This document shows positions 53,754 to 62,456 of a stretch of DNA of 64,000 nt, piece after piece. The notes under the pieces are model-generated. The model did no database searches, was not told the DNA's origin, and saw only the letters and a program-made list of their open reading frames with translations. Origin of the DNA: Alsobacter soli (GTDB lineage Bacteria; Pseudomonadota; Alphaproteobacteria; Rhizobiales; Beijerinckiaceae); contig CAMCXA010000002.1 in assembly GCA_945883115.1 (NCBI GenBank), forward strand, positions 1-64,000, written 5' to 3'. The translations under genes were made by a program, and so were the position numbers. Position 1 is the stretch's first letter, and each line of letters starts with the position of its first letter.

Positions 53754-54689
53754 ATGACGAGTTCTCGTGAAGATGAGTATGAGCGATCCGACCAATTGCT
53801 TGCGGCGAAGGGCAAGAGTTTTTATTGGGCGCGGTTTTTCCTGATCAAGAAATATGCGGTGCGTGCCACACGGCTCTATGGCTTTTGCCGATATATTGAC
53901 GATGTCGCCGACGACTCTCCGACTGCTGACGGGGCGCGCGCTGAATTGGCGAGGATTGTCCGGGATTTGAAGGCCAACACATCGGATGATCCGCGTGTTC
54001 TTGATGCGCTGGCGCTCTTTCATGAATGCCAGATCGATCTCGTGATCCCGTTGGAGCTTATCGCGGGTGTTTTGAGCGATCTGGACCGGGTTCGTATTGA
54101 TAACGAGGCGCATTTGCTGCGCTATTGTTACAGGGTTGCTGGCACGGTCGGGTTGATGATGAGCGCGGCTTTGGATGTGAAGAACCCGACCGCTCTGTTT
54201 CATGCGATTGATCTCGGCATTGCCATGCAACTCACCAATATTGCGCGGGATGTCAGGGAAGATGCCACGATGGATCGCCGGTATGTTCCGGCGGACTCGA
54301 TCGGGGCCGTTGAGCCGGCATTGCTGGTGGACCCAACGGAAGAGGTCAAAGGCAAGCTCGCTCGATCGGTTGAACACTTACTTCTTCTTGCAGACATGTA
54401 TTATCGGAGTGGCAATGCGGGTCTGCCATTTCTGCCGTTTGGCGCGCGAACGGCGATCTTCATTGCAGGCCGGGTTTATCGCGAGATTGGATTGAAAATA
54501 GCCAGAAACCGTTTTGACGTATGGTCACAGCGCACGATGGTTCCGTTGCGGACGAAGGCGATCGTGTCGATCCTGATTCTGCTTTCCTTGCCGTTCCGGC
54601 CCGCTTTTTGGCAATATCGGAGCGTTCATGATGCGCGACTTCACGCGCATTTGACGGATCTTCCCTTTACGCATTCGGGGGCCGCATGA
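53754..54689 (+). CDS. crtB: Phytoene synthase
   Basis: The protein is 311 aa. It has KSFYWARFFL, the first Asp-rich motif YGFCRYIDDVADD and the second LTNIARDVREDA, all characteristic of head-to-head C20+C20 condensation to phytoene. RRYVPADSI follows as usual. It overlaps crtY by four bases (ATGA). Little but spacer lies between it and crtI, so it may have weaker translation than its neighbours. Confidence 0.95.
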   Translation: MTSSREDEYERSDQLLAAKGKSFYWARFFLIKKYAVRATRLYGFCRYIDDVADDSPTADGARAELARIVRDLKANTSDDPRVLDALALFHECQIDLVIPLELIAGVLSDLDRVRIDNEAHLLRYCYRVAGTVGLMMSAALDVKNPTALFHAIDLGIAMQLTNIARDVREDATMDRRYVPADSIGAVEPALLVDPTEEVKGKLARSVEHLLLLADMYYRSGNAGLPFLPFGARTAIFIAGRVYREIGLKIARNRFDVWSQRTMVPLRTKAIVSILILLSLPFRPAFWQYRSVHDARLHAHLTDLPFTHSGAA

Positions 54690-55843
54690 CACCGAATATT
54701 TTACTCATTTTGGGGGGCGGTTGTGCGGGGTTGAGTTTGGCCATGAGGCTGGCCAAGGGTCCGATGCCTTATGAAAAGGTGATTATTATCGAAAAACGCG
54801 ACGTTTACCAAAACGACCGCACATGGTGCTTCTGGAAACTTGATGATGCGCATTTTTCGCACTTGGCAGCGCGCGAATGGACGGCATTCAGGATTGCGAA
54901 CGGTCAGTTGGAAACAATTGTGGACTGCGCGGCAACTCCGTATCAGATGATCCGGTCCGGTGATTTCTATGAATTTGCGCTTACCGCGATCAAACGATCA
55001 CCCATAATTGAACTGCATCTCGGGCATGCGATCACTAAGATCGTCAAAACATCGCAAGATGGCTGGGTTATCGAGACGGATCATGGTTCTTTTTCGGGGT
55101 CCGTGGTGATTGATACGAGGCCGGATGCGCCGGAGGATACGAAGCCTATTGTATGGCAATCGTTTTTCGGGCAGGAAATCATCTGTGAGGCCGGGGTCTT
55201 TGAGGCCGCTGTCCCGGACTTGATGAACTTTCTGCCGACGCACGATGATGGCGTGGCGTTTTCCTATATTTTGCCGTTTTCCGAGACTGAAGGTTTGCTT
55301 GAAACAACGGTTTTTGGCCCGGACATATTGACCGTTGACGATTTGGCGGAGCGGCAAAATCGTCTCGTCAGCCGGATCACAAAGGGGCGCCGATTTGATG
55401 TGCGCCGGTCCGAATATGGGGCCTTGCCCATGGGCGCGGTGCGTACCGAAATCGGGGCGGACTCCTATTTCAAGGTTGGTATCATGGCGGGCAGTCTTCG
55501 CCCGAGTACGGGGTATGCCTTCCAGAGAATTCAACGATGGGCCGAGGCGTGTGCGATCAGCATCCGGAAGGGATCAGGCCCGATCGGTCATGCACCGGAC
55601 CCTTGGCGGATCCGGATGATGGATGATTTGTTTTTGAAAGTCATGCGCGATGCGCCTGAGCTTGGTGCGATGCTGTTTTATCAAATATTCAAAGATGTCC
55701 GCCCCGATAAAGTGATCCGGTTCTTGAGTGATCAAGGAGAACAGAGCGATTGTTCAGCGATTATTTTTGCCTTGCCACCTTACCCGTTTTTGCGGATGCT
55801 TGCGAAAAGCGTGACAGGCCTGATCAAAGGTACCCGAATATGA
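54686..55843 (+). CDS. crtY: Lycopene beta-cyclase
   Basis: The protein is 385 aa. The N-terminal dinucleotide site is LLILGGGCAGLSLAMRLA, and NDRTWCFWKL is the hallmark of CrtY-type cyclases. Other family parts are PYQMIRSGDFYEFAL and MAGSLRPSTGYAFQRIQRW. It forms both beta rings of beta-carotene. It overlaps crtB upstream and blh downstream, each by four bases. Confidence 0.94.
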   Translation: MTPNILLILGGGCAGLSLAMRLAKGPMPYEKVIIIEKRDVYQNDRTWCFWKLDDAHFSHLAAREWTAFRIANGQLETIVDCAATPYQMIRSGDFYEFALTAIKRSPIIELHLGHAITKIVKTSQDGWVIETDHGSFSGSVVIDTRPDAPEDTKPIVWQSFFGQEIICEAGVFEAAVPDLMNFLPTHDDGVAFSYILPFSETEGLLETTVFGPDILTVDDLAERQNRLVSRITKGRRFDVRRSEYGALPMGAVRTEIGADSYFKVGIMAGSLRPSTGYAFQRIQRWAEACAISIRKGSGPIGHAPDPWRIRMMDDLFLKVMRDAPELGAMLFYQIFKDVRPDKVIRFLSDQGEQSDCSAIIFALPPYPFLRMLAKSVTGLIKGTRI

Positions 55844-56733
55844 CGAGATTTTTGAAAATTCAGGGTATTGTTTTTGCCTTTTTGACGCTCTGCGTTGTTT
55901 TGGGCTGGTCGCAAGTTCAGACGATCAGTGACCAAACCCAAATCATTGTCGCGTCCATCCTGATTTTGTTTTTGGGGGTTCCGCACGGCGCTCTGGATGC
56001 TGTTTTGGCGGAGAAATCGTTCAACATAAAAGGGTATTTGGATTGGGCGTTGTTTCTCGTCCAATATTGTCTCTTGGCCGCGCTCATTGTGGTTATCGCG
56101 TTCTATTTGCCTTTGGTGTTTCTCGTCGGATTTCTGGTGATTTCGGTCTTTCATTTTTCGACGGATCTCACGCCGAACGTGCCTTTTGTTTCGAGGCTCC
56201 TCTATGGCGGTGCCATTATTTTTGTCTCTGCGGTTTATTATTCAGACGAGATGGTTCGGCTGTTCGGATTGCTGAGCGGACCGGATGCGGCCGAGACGAT
56301 CATCTATCCAATAAAATCAGTCGCGGTGCCGTGGCTCGTGCTTTTGGTTGGCGCGGCGCTCTATCAATTCAAATCCGATGTCTATGTTGCGGTCGAGATG
56401 TTGGCAGTGGCGGTATTGGCGCTTCTCGTGCCGCCATTGGTATCGTTCACGCTCTATTTTTGTTTCATGCACAGTGTTCGCCATATTTTCCGGTCTGTGC
56501 AGATAACAAAGCAGTTTAGCGCGGCCTATCATGTGAAAATGGTGGTTCTGCCGATGGCGGGTGTGTTTTTCGCCGTCTTGATCAGCTGGTTCCTGTTGAA
56601 AGATCAATCGATTGACCAGCGAATTATTCAGATCGTTTTTCTGGGACTAGCGGCCCTGACTGTTCCACATATGGTGATCATTGAACGGATGAAATGGGAC
56701 AGCCGCGTCCGGGGTGACATAAGTAATGTCTGA
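55840..56733 (+). CDS. blh: Brp/Blh-type beta-carotene 15,15'-dioxygenase
   Basis: The protein is 297 aa with about eight hydrophobic segments. Conserved His residues that bind iron are in VPHGALDAVLA, SVFHFSTDL and FMHSVRHIFRS. It cleaves beta-carotene to two retinal molecules, the chromophore of the rhodopsin encoded upstream. The ATG start overlaps the crtY stop, and its end overlaps idi by eight bases. Confidence 0.94.
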   Translation: MTRFLKIQGIVFAFLTLCVVLGWSQVQTISDQTQIIVASILILFLGVPHGALDAVLAEKSFNIKGYLDWALFLVQYCLLAALIVVIAFYLPLVFLVGFLVISVFHFSTDLTPNVPFVSRLLYGGAIIFVSAVYYSDEMVRLFGLLSGPDAAETIIYPIKSVAVPWLVLLVGAALYQFKSDVYVAVEMLAVAVLALLVPPLVSFTLYFCFMHSVRHIFRSVQITKQFSAAYHVKMVVLPMAGVFFAVLISWFLLKDQSIDQRIIQIVFLGLAALTVPHMVIIERMKWDSRVRGDISNV

Positions 56734-57742
56734 GATCGGGCACCGCAAGAATGACCATATCAATGCCGTTCTGAAAAGCGATGTCCGGTCCAGAAAGACG
56801 ACGGGTCTCGAAGCGGTTGTTTTCGAGCACGTGGCTTTGCCTGAATTGGATTTCGAGAACATCGATCTAACATGTCCGTTTTTAGGCTACACGCTTCAGG
56901 CGCCGTTTCTTGTGAGTTCGATGACGGGTGGTCTCGGAATAGCGAAGCATATCAACGAAACTATCGCCGAAGTGTGCCAGTCTCTTCAAATCTGCCTTGC
57001 CGTGGGTTCGCAGCGGATTGCGCTGGAAGAAAATCAGCAGGACGGGCTCAATAAACATATTCGCCGTTTGGCGCCGTCGGTGCCGATCCTGGCGAATATT
57101 GGCGCGGCACAGCTGAGATTGTTGAACGAAACCGGTTCCTTGTTGAAACTGATCGATATGATCGAGGCGGACGCGCTCATCATCCATTTAAATCCGCTGC
57201 AAGAGGTTTTGCAGCCGGGTGGTGACAAGGACTGGTCGGGTGTTCTGAACCAGATCGACATTGCCGTTCGCAGCCTTGCGACGCCGGTGATTGTGAAAGA
57301 AGTCGGGTTCGGGATTTCTGCGCGCGTTGCGAAGCAATTATGGAATGTCGGTGTCAAGATTATTGATGTGGCCGGGAGCGGGGGGACGAGCTGGGCCGCG
57401 GTTGAAGCCGCGCGGGCACCCAGCGACCTCACGCGGGAGGTGGCGGAGACGTTCAGGGATTGGGGCATCTCGACGGCGCAATCGATCAGAATGATCGACG
57501 ACTTGCAGTGCGGGATTCAGATTATCGCCTCGGGCGGTTTGCGAACGGGCCTTGAAGCCGCGCAGGCGATAAGGTTGGGGGCTTCTCTCGCCGGATTTGC
57601 AGCGCAGTTGTTGCCCGCGGCGGTCGAGGGTGCGGAAAGCCTGAACGCGGCGATCAGCAAATTGATGACGGAATTGAGAATTGCGGCTTTTTGTACAGGC
57701 AGCGCATCGATCACAGAGCTGAAGCGGGCGGCGATTCTTTAA
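56726..57742 (+). CDS. fni: Type 2 isopentenyl-diphosphate delta-isomerase (FMN-dependent)
   Basis: The protein is 338 aa. It has RKNDHINAVL at the N-terminus, FLVSSMTGGLGIAKHIN for FMN binding, AVGSQRIALEE, NPLQEVLQPGGDKDW (substrate Gln/Glu loop), VKEVGFGIS and DVAGSGGTSWAAVEA. It balances IPP and DMAPP for carotenoid synthesis. The order rhodopsin-crtEIBY-blh-idi is that of known marine proteorhodopsin photosystem clusters. Last gene of the locus. Confidence 0.96.
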   Translation: MSEIGHRKNDHINAVLKSDVRSRKTTGLEAVVFEHVALPELDFENIDLTCPFLGYTLQAPFLVSSMTGGLGIAKHINETIAEVCQSLQICLAVGSQRIALEENQQDGLNKHIRRLAPSVPILANIGAAQLRLLNETGSLLKLIDMIEADALIIHLNPLQEVLQPGGDKDWSGVLNQIDIAVRSLATPVIVKEVGFGISARVAKQLWNVGVKIIDVAGSGGTSWAAVEAARAPSDLTREVAETFRDWGISTAQSIRMIDDLQCGIQIIASGGLRTGLEAAQAIRLGASLAGFAAQLLPAAVEGAESLNAAISKLMTELRIAAFCTGSASITELKRAAIL

Positions 57743-57796
57743 TGGCTGGCGAGCTGGCAGAAGCAATTTCAGGCCATTTACATTAAGATTACTGGC

Positions 57797-57830
57797 AAAA
57801 AAATACGCCATAACCCGACGGATACGGCGT
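57797..57830 (-). terminator. Intrinsic terminator for the small membrane-protein gene
   Basis: On the minus strand a hairpin with ACGCC/GGCGT closing pairs (57805-57809 and 57826-57830) is followed by seven T. It lies just past the stop of the minus-strand 104-aa gene and in front of the converging idi gene, and may serve both. Confidence 0.55.
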
Positions 57831-57886
57831 GTTGAAATTTGGTGGTAGCTGCCTTGCCCGATCTAGCGTTCGGGACGTGTCAAGTT

Positions 57887-58201
57887 TCACTCGTGTTCGC
57901 CATCAGCACTGCGGCCGACGCTACGTACGAAGAGTGTCGGCTTCACTTTTGCAGCTGTCCAGGTCGCGACCGTCACAGCCATGGCCGCGATCAATACAAT
58001 ATGCCCCACGATGCTGACCATGAAAACTGTGTAACTGCCCAACGCGATCGAAAAACAAATCGCCCACATAAATCCAAGAACCTGCAAGATATAATGGCGA
58101 ACTGCAACATCCGGAATATTCCTGACCGGGCTCACTTCATGATTAAAAATAAAATTCCAGATGTAAAAAACAAATTTTCTAATTGAAAAAAACATAAGCA
58201 A
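57887..58201 (-). CDS. Small hypothetical membrane protein
   Basis: The protein is 104 aa. The family was not identified. It has a basic, aromatic start (MLMFFSIRKFVFYIWNFIF), then a polar linker (HEVSPVRNIPDVAVRHYIL) and two clear membrane helices (LGFMWAICFSIALGSYTVF and VSIVGHIVLIAAMAVTVATW), ending in a polar tail. A terminator lies directly downstream on its strand. It converges on the retinal cluster, and a role in that system is possible but unproven. Confidence 0.6.
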   Translation of the reverse strand: MLMFFSIRKFVFYIWNFIFNHEVSPVRNIPDVAVRHYILQVLGFMWAICFSIALGSYTVFMVSIVGHIVLIAAMAVTVATWTAAKVKPTLFVRSVGRSADGEHE

Positions 58202-58614
58202 ACCCTTTTTGAATTAATTTTTTGATTTTTATCTGTAATGTTTTTAGAAAATTCAATTTTTATTGTCAATAACTTACTTCTGAAGCTATCTGCGTCAAAT
58301 AGAACAGTTAATTATGCTAGCGACCCGATAGGTCAGTTTAAAATATATTTTTCGGACTAATATGTTTGTGGCGGGCGTTGGCTGAAGGTGCAAATTAGCG
58401 GACCTCCTCATTTTTGTAGGCGATACCACCTGCGGAACAACCCGATTATATCTTTAATCACGGGGCTGACGTAGATTGCGCACGTTATTTATGGGGGTTC
58501 GAAATTATTTAAATGCAGAAAGATAGCGTCGGTAAAGTTTATGGCAGATTATTGAATTATTGACGCGTATCAGGCGCACCCCAAGGGACCACTATTGCCT
58601 GCGCGATCATGTTG
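58202..58614. other. AT-rich intergenic region without recognised genes
   Basis: The 413 bases separate the small membrane-protein gene (whose promoter must be here) and the end of the minus-strand E1/aldolase operon. It is very AT-rich, with no credible open frame, repeat or terminator. Confidence 0.5.
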
Positions 58615-59322
58615 TTAACCGGATAACGCTGCAGTGACGGCATCCTTGAAGGTGGTTTTAACCTGCCCATAGTCGAGCGTCGGTTGCACGTCCGTCAGAG
58701 CGCCATAGGTATGAGGATCGTATTGAAGTTCCAGTCCTGCATACGCCGCGGCAAGGGCCGTGCAAGCAGGAGACGATCGCGTGACACATATTAGAGCCTC
58801 TATTTGGAATGAGGTACGCGAAATACGTTGCGCCATCCCTGCAAGCTTGAGGCGGCCGCTAGCGTTGAGGCTGAATCGACCGGGGCAATACTCATATGGC
58901 AATTCTCCTATCCGCGCATCAATCCCGAACAGCATCAACGTATTCGCCAATTTGTTTGCAAATATCTGATAACGCTCGATAATATGCTCACGCGGATCAG
59001 GGTGTGCCGCGAGTATCGAGATCACCAGCGCGTTCTCATCGAAAATTGCAAGCCGTCCTCCCGTGGAGCGTTCCACAGGCGCGAAGCCGTGTGCAAGCAC
59101 CTGATTTTGAACGCTTTTATAATGCGGATGCATTGTATCCTGCGCCGAAAAGGCGGCTGTTGGCCGAGGCCGGACAAAGCGCACAATGCCTTCATCACGT
59201 GGCCGAAGGCTCGCCAATGTCGTCCGCACCCAGGCTTCATAATCGCCCGGGATCGGTCGGGACTCTGCGGGCAGTTCCGTTTCGTCAATACCCCGAAAAG
59301 ACCCGATAAATGCCCCTTTCAC
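58615..59322 (-). CDS. Lipoate-protein ligase A-like (BPL/LPL family) protein
   Basis: The protein is 235 aa. It has RSTGGRLAIFDENALVISI (85-103), equal to the RRxSGGG-type lipoyl-binding loop, and FSLNASGRLKLAGMAQRIS with K159 as the lipoyl-AMP Lys. A ligase or octanoyl/lipoyl transferase activity is expected. It starts at a GTG three bases after the aldolase stop, so it is coupled to the operon encoding a lipoyl-domain protein, which is its likely target. The first 60 residues are not obviously related to LplA. Confidence 0.75.
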   Translation of the reverse strand: MKGAFIGSFRGIDETELPAESRPIPGDYEAWVRTTLASLRPRDEGIVRFVRPRPTAAFSAQDTMHPHYKSVQNQVLAHGFAPVERSTGGRLAIFDENALVISILAAHPDPREHIIERYQIFANKLANTLMLFGIDARIGELPYEYCPGRFSLNASGRLKLAGMAQRISRTSFQIEALICVTRSSPACTALAAAYAGLELQYDPHTYGALTDVQPTLDYGQVKTTFKDAVTAALSG

Positions 59323-59324
59323 TC

Positions 59325-60170
59325 CTATTTTGCCTTGCCGGCACAGCCATAAAGTCTCATTTTCTCGATTGTGGCCGCAATCATACGCCTGCGGCCCTCG
59401 GCCATCGCGTCTTCCAATTGGCGGTCACCTTCCGACCAGACATCCAGCATCCCGGCCCGAAAAGCATGCCGAAGGTCCGTATCAGCGTTGAATTTGTGAA
59501 CGCCGGCGGCCTTTGCTGCTTCCACTTCATGCTCGGGAATCCCCGAAGCGCCATGTAAAACCAAGGGAATCCCCGTGGCATCGCGAATTTCGCGCGTTCG
59601 CGTGATCGAAAGCGGCTGCGGCTTCACCCCCGGCACGACGCCATGCACAATTCCGACGGAAATCGCGAGGTAATCAACCCCCGTTTCCTCGACAAAACGT
59701 TGGGCTTCAGCAACATCGGTGTAATAATCTTCCCAATTGACGCTTTCCCCCGCATCCGGGATTTTTCCAAGCTCTGCCTCAACAGGAATGCCGAAATCAT
59801 GGGCAATTTCCACGATTCGCCGCGTCGTTTTGATATTTTCCTCAACCGGAAGATGCGCTCCATCATACATGATCGAGTTGAAGCCAAGCTTGATCGCCTC
59901 GAGACATTCATCCCACGGGCCATGATCAAGGTGAATCACAAATTGCGCATCGGATTCTTCGGCAATGCGCTTTGTCATTTCAAACCCGCGCTTCAGGCCG
60001 ACATGAGGCACCAATGCACGCCCGACCTGCAATACGACAGGCGCTTTGGCTTGCTCGGCTGCAATAAGGAGTGCTTGCGTCGTTTCATCATTGTGCATGT
60101 TGAACGCACCGATGGCATAGTTGCCCCCTCTCGCATCGGACATAAGCTGACGGTGATTGACCCAAGGCAT
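59325..60170 (-). CDS. Class II (zinc) ketose-bisphosphate aldolase
   Basis: The protein is 281 aa, of the FbaA/GatY/KbaY family. FVIHLDHGPWDECLEAI carries the catalytic Asp and a zinc His, then VEAELGKIP, ISVGIVHGV and LVLHGASGIPEHEV carry the remaining Glu and His ligands and the phosphate loop. FNADTDLRHAF closes the site. It would split a ketose 1-phosphate or 1,6-bisphosphate to DHAP and an aldehyde. An FGGY kinase starts the same operon. Confidence 0.92.
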   Translation of the reverse strand: MPWVNHRQLMSDARGGNYAIGAFNMHNDETTQALLIAAEQAKAPVVLQVGRALVPHVGLKRGFEMTKRIAEESDAQFVIHLDHGPWDECLEAIKLGFNSIMYDGAHLPVEENIKTTRRIVEIAHDFGIPVEAELGKIPDAGESVNWEDYYTDVAEAQRFVEETGVDYLAISVGIVHGVVPGVKPQPLSITRTREIRDATGIPLVLHGASGIPEHEVEAAKAAGVHKFNADTDLRHAFRAGMLDVWSEGDRQLEDAMAEGRRRMIAATIEKMRLYGCAGKAK

Positions 60171-60194
60171 GTTAGTTTCCCTTCAAAGAATAAA

Positions 60195-60437
60195 TCAGGC
60201 TTTTTCGATAATCGCGACAGGTGTCCGAACCGGAACCACCTTTCCTTCCAGTTCCAGAATCTCGATCAAAACCCCCGCAGAAGGCGACTCGATAACTTCC
60301 GTGGTCTTTTCTGCTTCAATCTCGGCGAGCGGCTCATCTTCAGTCACCGGGTCGCCAACGGCCTTCAGCCATTTGACAATGGTGCCTTCACTCATGCCCA
60401 TGCCCCATTGCGGGAGCAGTACTTTTACACGTGCCAT
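60195..60437 (-). CDS. Free-standing lipoyl/biotinyl-domain protein
   Basis: The protein is 80 aa, nothing but one lipoyl domain. WGMGMSEGTIVKWLKAVGD and AEIEAEKTTEVIESPSAG give the hairpin with modified Lys K44. EVxEP-type surrounding residues match E2 components of 2-oxoacid dehydrogenases rather than biotin carriers (which have MKM). No acyltransferase or E3-binding domain follows. AGGAGGAATT precedes the ATG. It is next to E1 beta and two genes from a lipoate-ligase-like gene. Confidence 0.88.
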   Translation of the reverse strand: MARVKVLLPQWGMGMSEGTIVKWLKAVGDPVTEDEPLAEIEAEKTTEVIESPSAGVLIEILELEGKVVPVRTPVAIIEKA

Positions 60438-60438
60438 T

Positions 60439-61470
60439 TTAATTCCTCCTTGCTGGCGCACCGGCGCCAATTCGTGCTGATGTGACCTTGCGAACAGCCT
60501 CGGCGATTTTGATTGAATCGGGATAGAGTTGCTTCTCGATCGCCGGACTGAAGGGGATGTGCGTGTCCGGTGTTGTCACGCGAATAATGGGCGCCCTGAG
60601 GCAATCAAACGCCAGTTCCGAAACAATCGCCGAAATTTCCGCTGCGGCACCACAGGTGCGATTGGCTGGGTCCGCAATAACAAGACGCCCGGTACGTGCC
60701 ACCGAGTTCAGGATAGCAAGCGAATCGAGTGGCACCAGAGTGCGCGGATCAATGATCTCGGCAGAGATGCCTTCCGTCTCGAGTATCTGGGCAGCAAGCA
60801 CTGCTTGCGGAACCGCGGAAGAAATAGCAACAATTGTGACATCCGTTCCCTGCCGCACCGTGCGGGCAACGCCGAAGGGAATTCGGAATTCCCCGTCTTC
60901 GATATCTTCCTTCATTCCCCAAAGCAGGCACGCCTCGAACGACAAGACAGGATCATCCATGTCAATGGCGGTTCGCAGCAAACCTTTGGCATCTGTTGGC
61001 GAGGCTGGCACCATGATCTTGAGACCCGGCACATTCATAAACATCGGATAGGGGCGATCCGAATGATGCGCGGCAGTGCTCAACCCATAAAACATGGCGG
61101 AACGGAAGACGACAGGCAACGATGCCTGTCCACCAAACATATACCGGCTCTTTGCGACCTGATTGATAAATTGATCCATCGCCATATAAAGGAACGTCGA
61201 ATAGGACAGATCGACAATCGGGCGCAGTCCAGTCATTGCAGCACCGGCAGCCGCTCCAACCATGATTTCTTCCGAGATCGGCGTGTTACGAATGCGATTG
61301 CTGCCAAACATTTGGAGAAAGTCACCCTTATCAGCGCGCGACTTGCCCCCGCCCATGGTTCCATAGACGTTGGCTTCGACATCTTCGCCGATAATGATAA
61401 CGCGCTCATCCGCTTCCATGGCTTCACGTTGTGCCGCACCAATCGCACCCAGATAACTCGTAACAGTCAT
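60439..61470 (-). CDS. 2-oxoacid/acetoin dehydrogenase E1 component, beta subunit
   Basis: The protein is 343 aa. It has VIIIGEDVEANVYGTMGG, RIRNTPISEEIMVGAAAGAA, PIVDLSYSTFLYMAMDQFIN and the C-terminal transketolase domain EIIDPRTLVPLD. Together with the alpha subunit it binds thiamine diphosphate and transfers an acyl or acetyl unit to lipoamide. It resembles AcoB more than PdhB in size and in FYGLSTAAHHSDRPYPMF. It overlaps E1 alpha by four bases. The exact substrate is not determinable. Confidence 0.9.
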   Translation of the reverse strand: MTVTSYLGAIGAAQREAMEADERVIIIGEDVEANVYGTMGGGKSRADKGDFLQMFGSNRIRNTPISEEIMVGAAAGAAMTGLRPIVDLSYSTFLYMAMDQFINQVAKSRYMFGGQASLPVVFRSAMFYGLSTAAHHSDRPYPMFMNVPGLKIMVPASPTDAKGLLRTAIDMDDPVLSFEACLLWGMKEDIEDGEFRIPFGVARTVRQGTDVTIVAISSAVPQAVLAAQILETEGISAEIIDPRTLVPLDSLAILNSVARTGRLVIADPANRTCGAAAEISAIVSELAFDCLRAPIIRVTTPDTHIPFSPAIEKQLYPDSIKIAEAVRKVTSARIGAGAPARRN

Positions 61471-62456
61471 TGTGTTCCTCCGAACGATTCTGTGTAAATG
61501 TCCTTGAACGCGACTGAAGGCTCCGGGTAAGGGCTATCTTCGGCAAACTGCACAGCATCTTCCACCTCGGCTAAAACTTCTGCCTCAAGCTGATCAAGAA
61601 TGCTGGCATCGGCAATGCCGTTATCCAGGAGGTAGCTGCGGAACATCTTCACCGGATCACGTTTGAGCCAGCTTTCCTTTTCGGCAGCATTTCGATAGTC
61701 GGTAGCAAGGCGCAAACCTTCCGAATGTTCGTTGAAGCGGTACGTCATCACTTCAACAAGGCTCGGTCCCTTATTGGCCCGCGCACGATCTACCGCCGCG
61801 CGGACAGCGTCATACACTGTCAACACACTTTGCCCATCTTCCACGCGTACACCCGGCATATTGAACCCCGCAGCCCGCTCGGCAATCACACCTGCCGTTA
61901 CGGTATGTGCCGGTGTCGACAATGCGTAATGGTTATTCTCGCAAAGGAAGACGATCGGCAATTCCCAGACGGAGGCCAGGTTCATCGCTTCATAAAGACA
62001 GCCCTGATTGGCAGCGCCGTCGCCGAAGAATGCGAGCGATACGCGACCTGTCCCGAGAATCTTGCTCGAAAGCGCAGCACCCGTTGCAATCGGAATGGAG
62101 GAGCCGACAATTCCGGATTCACCCAGACTTCCGACTTTGAAATCAGCCAAATGCATGGAGCCGCCCTTGCCACCGCAGACCCCGGTTGCCTTGCCGACAA
62201 GCTCTGCCATCAAGGGTCCCAGTTGGGCTCCCTTGCCGATCGGATGACCGTGACTACGGTGATTACCGGTCATATAATCGATCTCTGACAAAGCCATACA
62301 GGCTCCGACGACCTGAGCCTCCTGACCAATCGACGTATGAACCGTACCGGGGATCTCGCCCCGCTTGACCATTTTTGAGGCTCGCTCGTCAAAATAGCGA
62401 ATGCGCAGCATGCGCCGCTGCATTTCAAGGAGAATATCGTTTGCAAGGGTCATCAT
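61467..62456 (-). CDS. 2-oxoacid/acetoin dehydrogenase E1 component, alpha subunit
   Basis: The protein is 329 aa. The thiamine diphosphate motif is GDGAANQ (145-151) to NN (174-175), in the setting FFGDGAANQGCLYEAMNLAS. GNHRSHGHPIGKG and GKGGSMHLADF are standard AcoA/PdhA sequences. It forms an alpha2-beta2 E1 with the next gene. It overlaps the SorC regulator upstream and E1 beta downstream, each by four bases, showing a tightly coupled operon. Confidence 0.92.
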   Translation of the reverse strand: MMTLANDILLEMQRRMLRIRYFDERASKMVKRGEIPGTVHTSIGQEAQVVGACMALSEIDYMTGNHRSHGHPIGKGAQLGPLMAELVGKATGVCGGKGGSMHLADFKVGSLGESGIVGSSIPIATGAALSSKILGTGRVSLAFFGDGAANQGCLYEAMNLASVWELPIVFLCENNHYALSTPAHTVTAGVIAERAAGFNMPGVRVEDGQSVLTVYDAVRAAVDRARANKGPSLVEVMTYRFNEHSEGLRLATDYRNAAEKESWLKRDPVKMFRSYLLDNGIADASILDQLEAEVLAEVEDAVQFAEDSPYPEPSVAFKDIYTESFGGTQ

